A stretch of 11,810 nucleotides of DNA from Phytoactinopolyspora endophytica. Its GTDB lineage: Bacteria; Actinomycetota; Actinomycetes; Jiangellales; Jiangellaceae. The stretch spans positions 50,054 through 61,863 of the forward strand of contig NZ_ML142858.1 of the NCBI RefSeq assembly GCF_004138495.1, written 5' to 3'. This document shows positions 1-6,162 of this stretch, piece by piece. Each line of letters starts with the position of its first letter. Within the stretch, counting starts at the first letter, position 1. The translations under genes and the position numbers were made by a program. The notes beneath the pieces are model-generated. The model was given only the letters and a program-made list of their open reading frames with translations. It had not been told where the DNA came from and ran no database searches.

Positions 1-770
1 TCGATGAATACGCAGCGCTTCCCACGCTCGTCGACGAGTGTGACGCCGGAGTTCCCGCGCACCACAGCGTCTACGACAACGCAAACTTCGCGTTCCAGAA
101 CACCGAGTACTACCCGACGTTCCAGGCGAAGCTGATGAAGAAAGTGCTCGACCTCAACGCCGAGCGCCAGAGCAACATCCAGCAGGCGACCACCTGGAGC
201 TTCTACTTCGAAGGCGAGCGCTACTTCGAGGGCACGCGGGCACTGGCCACCGCCGGTGGGGTGGAGAAGCCGTTCCTCAACGCTTACCGGATCTTCGCGC
301 ACCTGGGCGAGCGCCGCTTGGACGCGGTGTCCGACGCCGCGTTCACTCCGGACAACACCGTCGCCCTCGCGCACGGCATGCCGGAGGAGATCGACGTGCT
401 CGCGTCGCGCTCCGGTGATGGTCCGGAGGGGCGGGTCGCCGTCGTCGTGTGGCGGCACGTCGACGACCAGTTCCACGACGATGAGACGCCGGCCGACGTC
501 ACCGTGGAGATCACCGGGCTCGCGGCCGGCAGCTACGTGCTCGAGCACTACCGGATCGACGCCGGTCACTCGAACGCGCACACCGTGTGGAAGTCCCTGG
601 GATCGCCGCAGGACCCGACCCCGAGTGAGTTGGAGAAGATCAAGGCGCGCCAAGGGTTGGAGCAATGCGAGCCGACACGTGAGGTGACGCCGGTCGAGCG
701 CTCGCTCCGGCTCACCGTAGCGCTTGCCCTGCCGGCTGTCTCGCTGCTGATTTTGGAGCCCCGCCGATGA
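1..770 (+). CDS. GH39-type glycoside hydrolase (beta-xylosidase / iduronidase-like), C-terminal part
   Basis: The open frame runs in from the window edge (first whole codon at 3) and stops with TGA at 768-770, so only about 255 C-terminal residues are visible. The ATG at 135 is internal, because similarity continues upstream of it. The segment TWSFYFEGERYFEGTRALA, followed by a KPFLNAYRIFAHLG block, resembles the end of the GH39 barrel. The early VDE motif (Glu codon 36-38) sits where GH39 enzymes carry the nucleophile region (family pattern DEADP...GW). The last ~120 residues look like the beta-sandwich C-terminal domain of this family. Members hydrolyse beta-xylosides or iduronides; the substrate cannot be told here. 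No signal peptide is visible because the N-terminus is missing. The family call is from remembered motifs, and another clan-A hydrolase is possible. Confidence 0.65.
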   Translation, partial: DEYAALPTLVDECDAGVPAHHSVYDNANFAFQNTEYYPTFQAKLMKKVLDLNAERQSNIQQATTWSFYFEGERYFEGTRALATAGGVEKPFLNAYRIFAHLGERRLDAVSDAAFTPDNTVALAHGMPEEIDVLASRSGDGPEGRVAVVVWRHVDDQFHDDETPADVTVEITGLAAGSYVLEHYRIDAGHSNAHTVWKSLGSPQDPTPSELEKIKARQGLEQCEPTREVTPVERSLRLTVALALPAVSLLILEPRR

Positions 771-884
771 CGTCGTGAGGTGCCCAGCGGTCTGTTCCTC
801 GACGGAGAGTGGCGCCTTGCCCGGCCGTGCGATGACCTACATCTCGGTTCGTGAGGGCTGGCAGCCCGCGTCGTGCGGTGGCCT
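771..884. other. Convergent intergenic region with a short hairpin
   Basis: This is the gap between the ends of the GH39 and TIGR03086 genes. A small inverted repeat, GGGCTGGCAGCCC (855-867), could be a weak two-way terminator, but it has no T-run. Nothing else is recognisable. Confidence 0.3.
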
Positions 885-1544
885 TCATTGGGGCCAGGCA
901 GGCGAGCGTCCGAGCATCGCGACGATCTCGTCGAGAGCTGACCCGCCGGACCAGGGAACCTCCGGGCCGAACGCGGCGCCGGGGGCGAGCCGTGCTTCGC
1001 CCCCCGGCACGATGCCGGCGACCACGCGCGCGGCGTCGAGGAGTGGCGGTTCGAAGTGCACCGGTAGATCCAGTGTCCGGGCGACGTCCCAGGCGTGCAC
1101 CACATAGTCGATGAAGTGGAAGCTGATGGCGTGCGCCGCCGGGAACGTGTTGTCCGTGGAGAACTCCGGCAGCGGGAACTCGCGGCCGAGCAGCCCGTCG
1201 ACGGAGAAGGCCTCGATCACACGTTCCGCCGAGGCGCGATAGGCCGCGACCGGATCGTCCCCGACGGGGCGCGGCTGCCATTGCGCTGGATCGGCGTCGC
1301 CGGTGGATGCGGCCGCGAAGCCGTAGTGCTGCGTGGTCATGTGGGCGAGCAGGTCATTCAATGTCCATCCGGCGCACGGCGTCGGCCTGGTCAGGTCCGC
1401 CGGCGTCGCTCGTGTCGCCAGGTCAATGCTGGTGCGGACGGCTTGCGCATCGAGCGCGACCAGATCGACATCGGGGCGGGCTGCCAGGTCGTCCAGCGTG
1501 CGTAGTGCGTCGGCGACTTCCTGCGGGACATCATTAGTAGGCAT
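885..1544 (-). CDS. TIGR03086-family metal-binding protein (DinB/MDMPI-like fold)
   Basis: This 219-residue protein has the hallmarks of the TIGR03086 family, related to mycothiol-dependent maleylpyruvate isomerase and DinB four-helix bundles. It shows CAGWTLNDLLAHM (residues 57-69) and FHFIDYVVHAWDVAR (142-156). His68, Asp146 and His150 are the likely metal triad. Family members are inferred to be mycothiol-dependent transferases or isomerases, but most, including this one, have no assigned substrate. It is soluble and probably cytoplasmic. I start it at ATG 1544 rather than ATG 1550: a TTGACA/TATTAT promoter places the transcript start on that A, giving a leaderless message, and neither ATG has a Shine-Dalgarno sequence. 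It is divergent from the MarR gene, whose product is its likely regulator. Confidence 0.85.
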   Translation of the reverse strand: MPTNDVPQEVADALRTLDDLAARPDVDLVALDAQAVRTSIDLATRATPADLTRPTPCAGWTLNDLLAHMTTQHYGFAAASTGDADPAQWQPRPVGDDPVAAYRASAERVIEAFSVDGLLGREFPLPEFSTDNTFPAAHAISFHFIDYVVHAWDVARTLDLPVHFEPPLLDAARVVAGIVPGGEARLAPGAAFGPEVPWSGGSALDEIVAMLGRSPAWPQ

Positions 1545-1578
1545 GTACATATAATACGCGCTCGCTTATTATTGTCAA
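1544..1578 (-). promoter_or_regulatory. Promoter of the TIGR03086-family gene
   Basis: On the minus strand, TTGACA (1578-1573) is followed after 16 bases by TATTAT (1556-1551), close to the vegetative sigma consensus and conspicuous in GC-rich DNA. Six bases further on, position 1544 is the A of an in-frame ATG, so the transcript is predicted to be leaderless. Confidence 0.7.
1551..1572. promoter_or_regulatory. Probable MarR-family operator (22-bp imperfect palindrome)
   Basis: The left arm ATAATACGCG and right arm CGCTTATTAT flank a 2-base centre (CT). Nine of eleven base pairs match. The palindrome covers the -10 and almost all of the spacer of the minus-strand promoter, ending 1 base before its -35 hexamer, and is centred about 33 bases upstream of the MarR start codon. 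That is the size and placement expected for a MarR dimer repressing both divergent genes. The regulator assignment is inference from position. Confidence 0.6.
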
Positions 1579-1582
1579 TGGG

Positions 1583-1595
1583 TATGGTCCTCACA
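1583..1595 (+). promoter_or_regulatory. Possible -10 element of the MarR gene
   Basis: TATGGT at 1583-1588 fits the TANNNT actinobacterial -10 pattern. The base 7 positions after it is the A of the start codon at 1595, so this gene may also be leaderless. No good -35 hexamer is seen, which makes the call weak. Confidence 0.4.
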
Positions 1596-2074
1596 TGACG
1601 GAAAGGGATGGTGGACGGCGCGACCTCGCCGCCATGCTCAGCCAGGTGATGCGCGCGCTCGGTGCAGTCGAATTACCCGTGCTGGACGCGCACGGAGTAT
1701 CCATGTGGGGGTACGTCGTTCTGACCGCGTTGCGGGAGAGCCCCGTGCGCACTCAAGCGGCGCTCGCCGAGGCGATCGGCGCTGACAAGACGCGGATCAT
1801 CGGCACCCTTGACGAGCTCCAGGAGGCCGGGCTCATCGTCCGTGAGCGCGACCCTGCCGATCGTCGCGCGCGGCTCCTGTCGATCACGGAAGAAGGACGC
1901 GAGGTACACAGCTCGACGCAGGCCGACATCCAGGAGAAGGAGAACCGCCTGCTCGCGATGCTGCCACCGGACGATCGGCGAGGATTTCTGAACGCGATCG
2001 AGGCCATGTCGGCCCTGCCGCGAGAGGACATCGTGGCCATGGCGGAACCGCCTGGTGGTGGAGCGCGTCGCTAG
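1595..2074 (+). CDS. MarR-family winged-helix transcriptional regulator
   Basis: This 159-residue protein has the usual MarR length and layout: helical dimerisation ends and a central winged helix. The recognition region runs RTQAALAEAIGADKTRIIGTLDELQEAGLI (about residues 52-80). It is followed by the wing motif RERDPADRRARLLSITEEG, in which DxRxR is the family signature. MarR proteins bind palindromes as dimers and usually release DNA on binding a small ligand. The divergent TIGR03086 gene and the palindrome between them suggest it represses that gene and itself. No Shine-Dalgarno precedes ATG 1595, and a -10-like TATGGT lies 6 bases before it. Its stop codon (TAG 2072-2074) overlaps the stop of the converging response-regulator gene. 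The ligand is unknown. Confidence 0.9.
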   Translation: MTERDGGRRDLAAMLSQVMRALGAVELPVLDAHGVSMWGYVVLTALRESPVRTQAALAEAIGADKTRIIGTLDELQEAGLIVRERDPADRRARLLSITEEGREVHSSTQADIQEKENRLLAMLPPDDRRGFLNAIEAMSALPREDIVAMAEPPGGGARR

Positions 2075-2754
2075 ATGAGGCGGCGGTCAGTGGCCCAGCG
2101 GGTCAGCTCGTAGCGGTTGGACAACTGGAGCTTGCGCAGCACCGCCGACACGTGGGTCTCCACGGTCTTGACCGAGATGAACAGCTCCTTGGCGATCTCC
2201 TTGTACGCATAGCCGCGGGCGATCAACCGCAGCACCTCCCGCTCGCGCTGCGTCAGCCGGTCGAGATCGTCGTCGACGCTGGGCGCCTCGGAGCCGGCGA
2301 ACGCGTCCAATACGAAGCCGGCCAGACGGGGAGAGAACACCGCGTCGCCGTCGGCCACACGGACGATCGCGCCGACCAGGTCGTCGCCCGTGATCGTCTT
2401 GGTCACGTAGCCGCGGGCGCCGGCACGGATGGTGCCGATGACGTCCTCGGCGGCATCCGATACCGACAGCGCGAGGAACTTGACGTCGGGAACCTCCGGG
2501 TGGAGCTGCCGCAGCACCTCGCCACCGCCACCGCCAGGGAGGTGGACATCCAGAAGCACGACCTCGGGCCGGAGCTGGGAGATCACCTTGATCGCCTCGG
2601 CCGTGTCGGCGGCCTCGCCGACGACGTCGACGGTATCGCTGGACTGGCTCAGCTCAGCACGGACACCGGTGCGGAACATCGCGTGGTCATCGACCAGCAC
2701 CACTCGCACCGGTCCGGTACGAGCCTCACCGCTGGGGTCGTTGGGCTCACTCAC
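2071..2754 (-). CDS. NarL/FixJ (LuxR C-terminal) two-component response regulator
   Basis: The protein has 227 residues from GTG 2754. An N-terminal receiver domain (about 17-135) carries the acidic pair Asp22-Asp23 (VLVDDH), phospho-acceptor Asp69 (VVLLDVHLPG), Ser97 and Lys119 (YVTK). A LuxR-type helix-turn-helix follows (about 165-227): LTQREREVLRLIARG, then YKEIAKELFISVKTVETHVSAVLRKL. GTG 2754 is chosen over GTG 2766 because GGAGG (2764-2760) lies 5 bases before it. It follows the sensor kinase gene by 69 bases on the same strand, so the two are probably co-transcribed partners. Phosphorylated NarL-type dimers bind short inverted repeats; the twin TCAGGG repeats between the two PspC genes are candidate targets. 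Functionally it resembles LiaR-like envelope-stress regulators, but the inducing signal is not known. Confidence 0.93.
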   Translation of the reverse strand: MSEPNDPSGEARTGPVRVVLVDDHAMFRTGVRAELSQSSDTVDVVGEAADTAEAIKVISQLRPEVVLLDVHLPGGGGGEVLRQLHPEVPDVKFLALSVSDAAEDVIGTIRAGARGYVTKTITGDDLVGAIVRVADGDAVFSPRLAGFVLDAFAGSEAPSVDDDLDRLTQREREVLRLIARGYAYKEIAKELFISVKTVETHVSAVLRKLQLSNRYELTRWATDRRLI

Positions 2755-2823
2755 GTCGTCCTCCACGTTGTCTTCCCACCATTCCGCTGCTATCCACGGT
2801 ACCGGCAGGAACAGCTCCTCTTC

Positions 2824-4146
2824 TCACGCCTTCTTGGACAGCAGCTTGACCTCAGTGCCCTCGCCGGGCGCGGAACGGATCCGGGCGCTTCCGCCGTGGC
2901 GTTCCATCCGGTCGATGATCGATCGCCGGACACCGAGCCGGTCCTCGGGGATCTGGTCCAGATCGAACCCGGCGCCCCGATCGCGGACGAAGACCTCGAT
3001 GCCGTCGTCCATGGCCTCGAAGAAGATGTCGATCTTGTCGGCGCCGGAGTGTTTGGCGGCGTTGACGGCAGCCTCTCGCGCCGCGTTGAGCAGGGCGCGC
3101 CCGATGTCGTCGATCGGTGCGTCGCCGACCGTCACCACCTCGACGGGCACGCCGAAGGAGTCCTCTACTTCGGCGCCTGCGGTGGTGAACGCGGCCGCCA
3201 GCGACGACTCGTCCTCACTGCGGTCTCCGTACAGCCAGTTGCGCAGGTCGCGTTCCTGGCCGCGAGCGAGCTTGATCACCGTGCGCGGGTCATGGGCCTG
3301 CTTCTGGATGAGCGCGAGCGTCTGCAGCACCGAGTCGTGCAGGTGGGCGGCGACGTCGGCGCGCTCCTGGGTGACGATGCGCTGGCGACGTTCGGTCTCG
3401 GCCGTCCGCCACAGCTGCCAGAGCCACGGACCGAGTATCAGCCCGATGCCGACGAGCAGCACCACGATTCCGGAGAGTGCGTCGACCGTCGCGTCCAGCT
3501 CACCCTGCCCGGCGAGGAACACGATGACGCCGACGACCACCACCATCACGCCCGCACTGATCCGCAGCACGGCGATGCGGCCGCTGCCCGTCACGGCGCC
3601 CAGCAGCGGGAACCGCGGCGACAGGGCGGTCATGCGCTGCCGCTCCTTGGCATCCGCGGTACGCCACATGAGAGTGAGGCCACCCGCGGCGAGCATCATC
3701 GGCACGACGTATTCCGGGCTGATGCCGAGCGGCGTCTGCCCGAAGGCGAAGATCGTGCCGGTGCCGAGCAGTGCGAGCGCGGCAAACTGGCCGAGGTCCC
3801 CGGAGCGCTGCACGAGTGTGCGGCGTCGGCGCATGTTCGCGCGGGTAGCGGCGGCGATGCCGGCGGGAGCCGCATCCTCGGCGCGTTTCGCCAGAACCTG
3901 GTCCGACGGTGTGAAGATCCACAACGCGAGGTAGAGCACGAGGCCGAACCCGGAGAACGAGCTGAGCAGGGTAAACGCGACGCGCACCGTGATCGGCTGC
4001 AACCCGAGGTGTCTGGCGACGCCCGCAGCGACCCCAGCGACGAGCCGCCCGTCGGAGCGGCGCGCGAACCTGGGCGTCCCGCCCTCTGCGCGCGCGCCTG
4101 AGCCGTCCGCCCTCGAGGCGGACGACGGCTTAGGCGCAACACTCAT
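2824..4146 (-). CDS. PspC-domain sensor histidine kinase
   Basis: The protein has 440 residues from ATG 4146. A PspC domain lies at about 27-81 (RRSDGRLVAGVAAGVARHLG, then a hydrophobic helix ending LYLALWIFTPS). Further membrane segments fall near 121-137, 148-161, 192-212 and 224-243. The HisKA_3 dimerisation segment has ERADVAAHLHDSVLQTL with phospho-acceptor His270. The ATPase domain shows the N box (EAAVNAAKHS, Asn362), G1 (DRGAGFD, 389-395) and G2 (GEGTEV). It should sense an envelope state through the PspC/membrane part and phosphorylate the response regulator encoded downstream. ATG 4146 is preferred over ATG 4182 because the latter lies inside the predicted operator, and a -10-like element sits 6 bases before 4146. 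It is divergent from a second PspC-domain gene. The combination of PspC, kinase, LuxR regulator and toastrack protein is known from Actinomycetota. Confidence 0.92.
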   Translation of the reverse strand: MSVAPKPSSASRADGSGARAEGGTPRFARRSDGRLVAGVAAGVARHLGLQPITVRVAFTLLSSFSGFGLVLYLALWIFTPSDQVLAKRAEDAAPAGIAAATRANMRRRRTLVQRSGDLGQFAALALLGTGTIFAFGQTPLGISPEYVVPMMLAAGGLTLMWRTADAKERQRMTALSPRFPLLGAVTGSGRIAVLRISAGVMVVVVGVIVFLAGQGELDATVDALSGIVVLLVGIGLILGPWLWQLWRTAETERRQRIVTQERADVAAHLHDSVLQTLALIQKQAHDPRTVIKLARGQERDLRNWLYGDRSEDESSLAAAFTTAGAEVEDSFGVPVEVVTVGDAPIDDIGRALLNAAREAAVNAAKHSGADKIDIFFEAMDDGIEVFVRDRGAGFDLDQIPEDRLGVRRSIIDRMERHGGSARIRSAPGEGTEVKLLSKKA

Positions 4147-4158
4147 ACCTTGATACTC
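4146..4158 (-). promoter_or_regulatory. Candidate -10 region of the PspC kinase gene
   Basis: On the minus strand GAGTAT (4158-4153) lies 6 bases before ATG 4146, with no Shine-Dalgarno, so the transcript could be leaderless. The hexamer is a weak -10 and has no clear -35, as expected for an activator-dependent promoter. AGTATC is mirrored exactly by the promoter on the other side of the spacer. Confidence 0.4.
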
Positions 4159-4181
4159 ACACGCGGAGGCGTTCGCCGCCA

Positions 4182-4197
4182 TGAGGGAAGCCCCTGA
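4182..4197 (-). promoter_or_regulatory. Candidate response-regulator operator, kinase side
   Basis: Read on the minus strand this is TCAGGG-GCTT-CCCTCA, a 16-bp inverted repeat with 5 of 6 arm pairs matching. Its centre (4189.5) is about 43.5 bases upstream of ATG 4146. If transcription starts at that ATG, the site overlaps the missing -35 region, the classic place for an activator. Confidence 0.5.
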
Positions 4198-4213
4198 GCT
4201 CGTCCGGGAGCAT

Positions 4214-4229
4214 TCAGGGTGATCCCCGA
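4214..4229 (+). promoter_or_regulatory. Candidate response-regulator operator, toastrack side
   Basis: TCAGGG-TGAT-CCCCGA is a 16-bp inverted repeat with 5 of 6 arm pairs matching. Its centre (4221.5) is about 44.5 bases upstream of ATG 4266. It is the mirror image of the site at 4182-4197 about position 4205.5, and both sites are followed by ATGG at the same distance. Confidence 0.5.
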
Positions 4230-4252
4230 TGGTGACACGGCGAAGTTCGCGG

Positions 4253-4266
4253 CAGTATCGATGTCA
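4253..4266 (+). promoter_or_regulatory. Candidate -10 region of the PspC-toastrack gene
   Basis: CAGTAT (4253-4258) lies 7 bases before ATG 4266, with no Shine-Dalgarno in between, so the message may be leaderless. GTGACA at 4232-4237 resembles a -35 but its 15-base spacing is short. Control by an activator bound at 4214-4229 is more likely. Confidence 0.4.
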
Positions 4267-5912
4267 TGACCGAGATGCCGTCCAACCCGTCGCCAGGCGG
4301 ACGCACCGATACGACCACTGGCGGGATGACCGAAGAACTCCGCACCTTCCGCCGCAGCCAGTCGAACCGCGTGATCGCGGGCGTGCTCGGTGGCCTGGGC
4401 CGGCGTCTCGGCGTCGACCCGCTGGTCCTGCGGATCGTCACCGGCGTGCTCGCGCTGTTCGGCGGCGTGGGTCTGCTGCTCTACGCCCTCGCGTGGCTGC
4501 TGATCCCGGCGGAACAGGAGCCGGCATCCGTGCTCGACCAGGCGATCGGTCGGCGAGAGGTGCGCGATGCCGCGGCTGTTCCGCTGGCGCTGGCTCTCGG
4601 TGCGGTGGTGGTGATCTCGTCCGGCGTGATCATCGGTTCGTCGTGGAACTCCTGGTTCCTCCTGCTGTTGGCGGCCTGTGGACTGTTCATGCTGGTGAAG
4701 CGTAGGGGAGAGACCGGCACGTCAGCGGACGAGGCGGGTGACTTCGGGTACGAGCCGCCGGCTGCCGGTATGTACGAGCCCTGGTCGGCGATGCCCGCAC
4801 CCGGCGAGGCGCCGCTCGACACGGCACAGACCGGCGCCACGGGATGGGATCTTGTGTCTCCTCCGGGAACGGCCGGTGTCGGCGAAGAGCCGTCGGGCGA
4901 CGCGGACGGGAACGCGCCACGCACGCCGGAACCCGACGCGGACGAGGTCACGGGGTCGGCTGGCGCGGCCGGACACACTGGAGAGGCCGGGCCGGCTGGA
5001 CAAACGGGGGCAGCCGGGCCAGCTGGCGCAGCCGGGCAGCGAGAGACGGAGCACGTCGAGCCGGTGGGACGGGCGGCGCCCGGCGGGCCGCAGCCCCATG
5101 TCGGAACCGGCTGGCCCGAGGGCCCGGACTGGGGGATCCCCGGGGGGCAGAGGTCGCCCTACGACGACGTCTACCTCGTCCCGGGACCGGAGCAGGCACC
5201 TCCGCTGGACAAACGGCAACGACCGCGTTCTGTTCTCGGGCTGCTGACCTTCTGCTCGGCGCTGATCTCGGTAGGTGTTCTGGCATTGATCGAGCAGGCC
5301 GCAGACGTCGACCCCGCCCTCTACGTGGCGGTGCCGCTGGCGGTCGTCGCCCTCGGGCTCCTCCTCGGTACATGGTTCGGCCGCTCTCGCGGTCTGATCT
5401 TCCTGGGCTTCCTGCTCATCCTGGCGCTCATCCCGGCCACCGCGTTGAGTAAATTGGGCGGATCCTGGGGAGACGCGACATACGTTGCGCCCGCGAGCCT
5501 CGCCGACTTGCCGTCCGAACCTTTCGAGCATGCGGCAGGAACGATTCACTACGACCTTTCCGCCCTGCAGCTGGACGACGAGGACCATGCCGATGTCACC
5601 ATCGACGTCGGCGCCGGCGAGTTGACGGTCATCGTTCCGGAGAATGTCGACGTCGTCGCGAATACGGACGTCGGGATGGGCGACTACACCGTCTTCGACG
5701 AGTCGGCGTCCGGTATCGGTGTCGGCCAGCAGGTCACCGACCTCAGCTCGGACGGAGCAGCCGGTGGCACGATCGAGCTGAACATCGATGTCGCGCTGGG
5801 CACGGTGGTCGTTGAACGGGACCACGGGGCCGAACTGCCCCGGCAGCCGGGCCCGTCAGAGACTGGGCAGGTAGGGGTGCCAGCGCCGCAGACCGAAGGG
5901 GACAACCGATGA
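4266..5912 (+). CDS. PspC-domain membrane protein with C-terminal LiaF/toastrack-like domain
   Basis: The protein has 548 residues. A PspC domain lies at about 27-82 (SQSNRVIAGVLGGLGRRLG, then a hydrophobic helix). Hydrophobic segments follow near 103-125 and 127-145. Next is a ~170-residue low-complexity Pro/Gly/Ala/acidic linker (150-320) ending in basic KRQRPR, then three more membrane helices (about 323-342, 352-369, 375-393). The C-terminal beta-rich domain (about 416-518) has repeating blocks such as ADVTIDVGAGELTVIVPENVDV and the final GTVVVERDHG, typical of toastrack/LiaF-C domains. Positive residues around the last three helices put the linker inside and the toastrack domain outside the membrane. 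Such proteins tune Lia/Psp-type stress sensing, so it probably works with the divergent kinase. It overlaps the next gene by 4 bases (ATGA). Residues 230-259 form a collagen-like repeat. Confidence 0.88.
   Translation: MTEMPSNPSPGGRTDTTTGGMTEELRTFRRSQSNRVIAGVLGGLGRRLGVDPLVLRIVTGVLALFGGVGLLLYALAWLLIPAEQEPASVLDQAIGRREVRDAAAVPLALALGAVVVISSGVIIGSSWNSWFLLLLAACGLFMLVKRRGETGTSADEAGDFGYEPPAAGMYEPWSAMPAPGEAPLDTAQTGATGWDLVSPPGTAGVGEEPSGDADGNAPRTPEPDADEVTGSAGAAGHTGEAGPAGQTGAAGPAGAAGQRETEHVEPVGRAAPGGPQPHVGTGWPEGPDWGIPGGQRSPYDDVYLVPGPEQAPPLDKRQRPRSVLGLLTFCSALISVGVLALIEQAADVDPALYVAVPLAVVALGLLLGTWFGRSRGLIFLGFLLILALIPATALSKLGGSWGDATYVAPASLADLPSEPFEHAAGTIHYDLSALQLDDEDHADVTIDVGAGELTVIVPENVDVVANTDVGMGDYTVFDESASGIGVGQQVTDLSSDGAAGGTIELNIDVALGTVVVERDHGAELPRQPGPSETGQVGVPAPQTEGDNR
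4953..5042 (+). repeat. Collagen-like Gly-X-Y coding repeat inside the PspC-toastrack gene
   Basis: Ten consecutive Gly-X-Y triplets occupy residues 230-259 with no break in register. X-Y pairs include PA (twice), AA (three times), EA, QT and HT. At DNA level the sequence GCCGGGCC[GA]GCTGG recurs (around 4988 and 5018), indicating growth by short tandem duplication. It lies in the predicted cytoplasmic linker, an unusual place for this repeat. Confidence 0.75.
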
Positions 5913-6124
5913 AACGCCACGACACTGACGTCACCTCGCTCGTCTTCGGTCTGCTGTTCCTCGGCATCGTCGTCGTCTGGATGCTGCTGGAATACGGCGA
6001 CCTCGGGCCTGATGGGGTCGAGGTCGCCGTGCCGGCACTCTTTGTGACCGTCGGCCTCGCCGGACTCGCCGCGTCGATCAGCAAACTCCGCCGCGGCCGG
6101 GACCGCGATGCAGACGCGGGCTGA
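5909..6124 (+). CDS. Small two-helix membrane protein of unknown function
   Basis: This 71-residue protein has two hydrophobic segments, about residues 8-28 (SLVFGLLFLGIVVVWMLLEYG) and 37-57 (VEVAVPALFVTVGLAGLAASI), and a basic, charged tail (KLRRGRDRD). The short polar loop between the helices is acidic and the tail basic, suggesting that both ends are cytoplasmic. Its ATG overlaps the stop of the PspC-toastrack gene (ATGA), so the two are almost certainly translationally coupled. A GGGG stretch 7 bases upstream may serve as ribosome binding site. Size and position recall LiaI-like accessory proteins in Lia/Psp loci, but I see no diagnostic motif, so its function is unassigned. Confidence 0.8.
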   Translation: MKRHDTDVTSLVFGLLFLGIVVVWMLLEYGDLGPDGVEVAVPALFVTVGLAGLAASISKLRRGRDRDADAG

Positions 6125-6162
6125 CGGAGTATCCGCATCCTGCCCTCGCGGCCGGCTAGGCG

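Noticed and set aside
855..867. GGGCTGGCAGCCC hairpin as a terminator
   Set aside because: A 5-bp usable stem with a 3-base loop and no T-run is too weak; it is noted only under the intergenic entry.
2152..4101. A 649-codon open frame on the + strand
   Set aside because: It lies antisense to the response regulator and PspC kinase, both with full family motifs. Its composition (Arg/His/Glu/Asp-rich, no domain) is typical of GC-rich antisense frames.
4147..4182. Upstream ATG (4182) as start of the PspC kinase
   Set aside because: The ATG falls within the predicted operator and has no ribosome binding site. The extra 12 residues show no family features.
4722..5825. A 367-codon open frame on the - strand
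   Set aside because: It is antisense to the PspC-toastrack gene, Arg-rich, with no domain.
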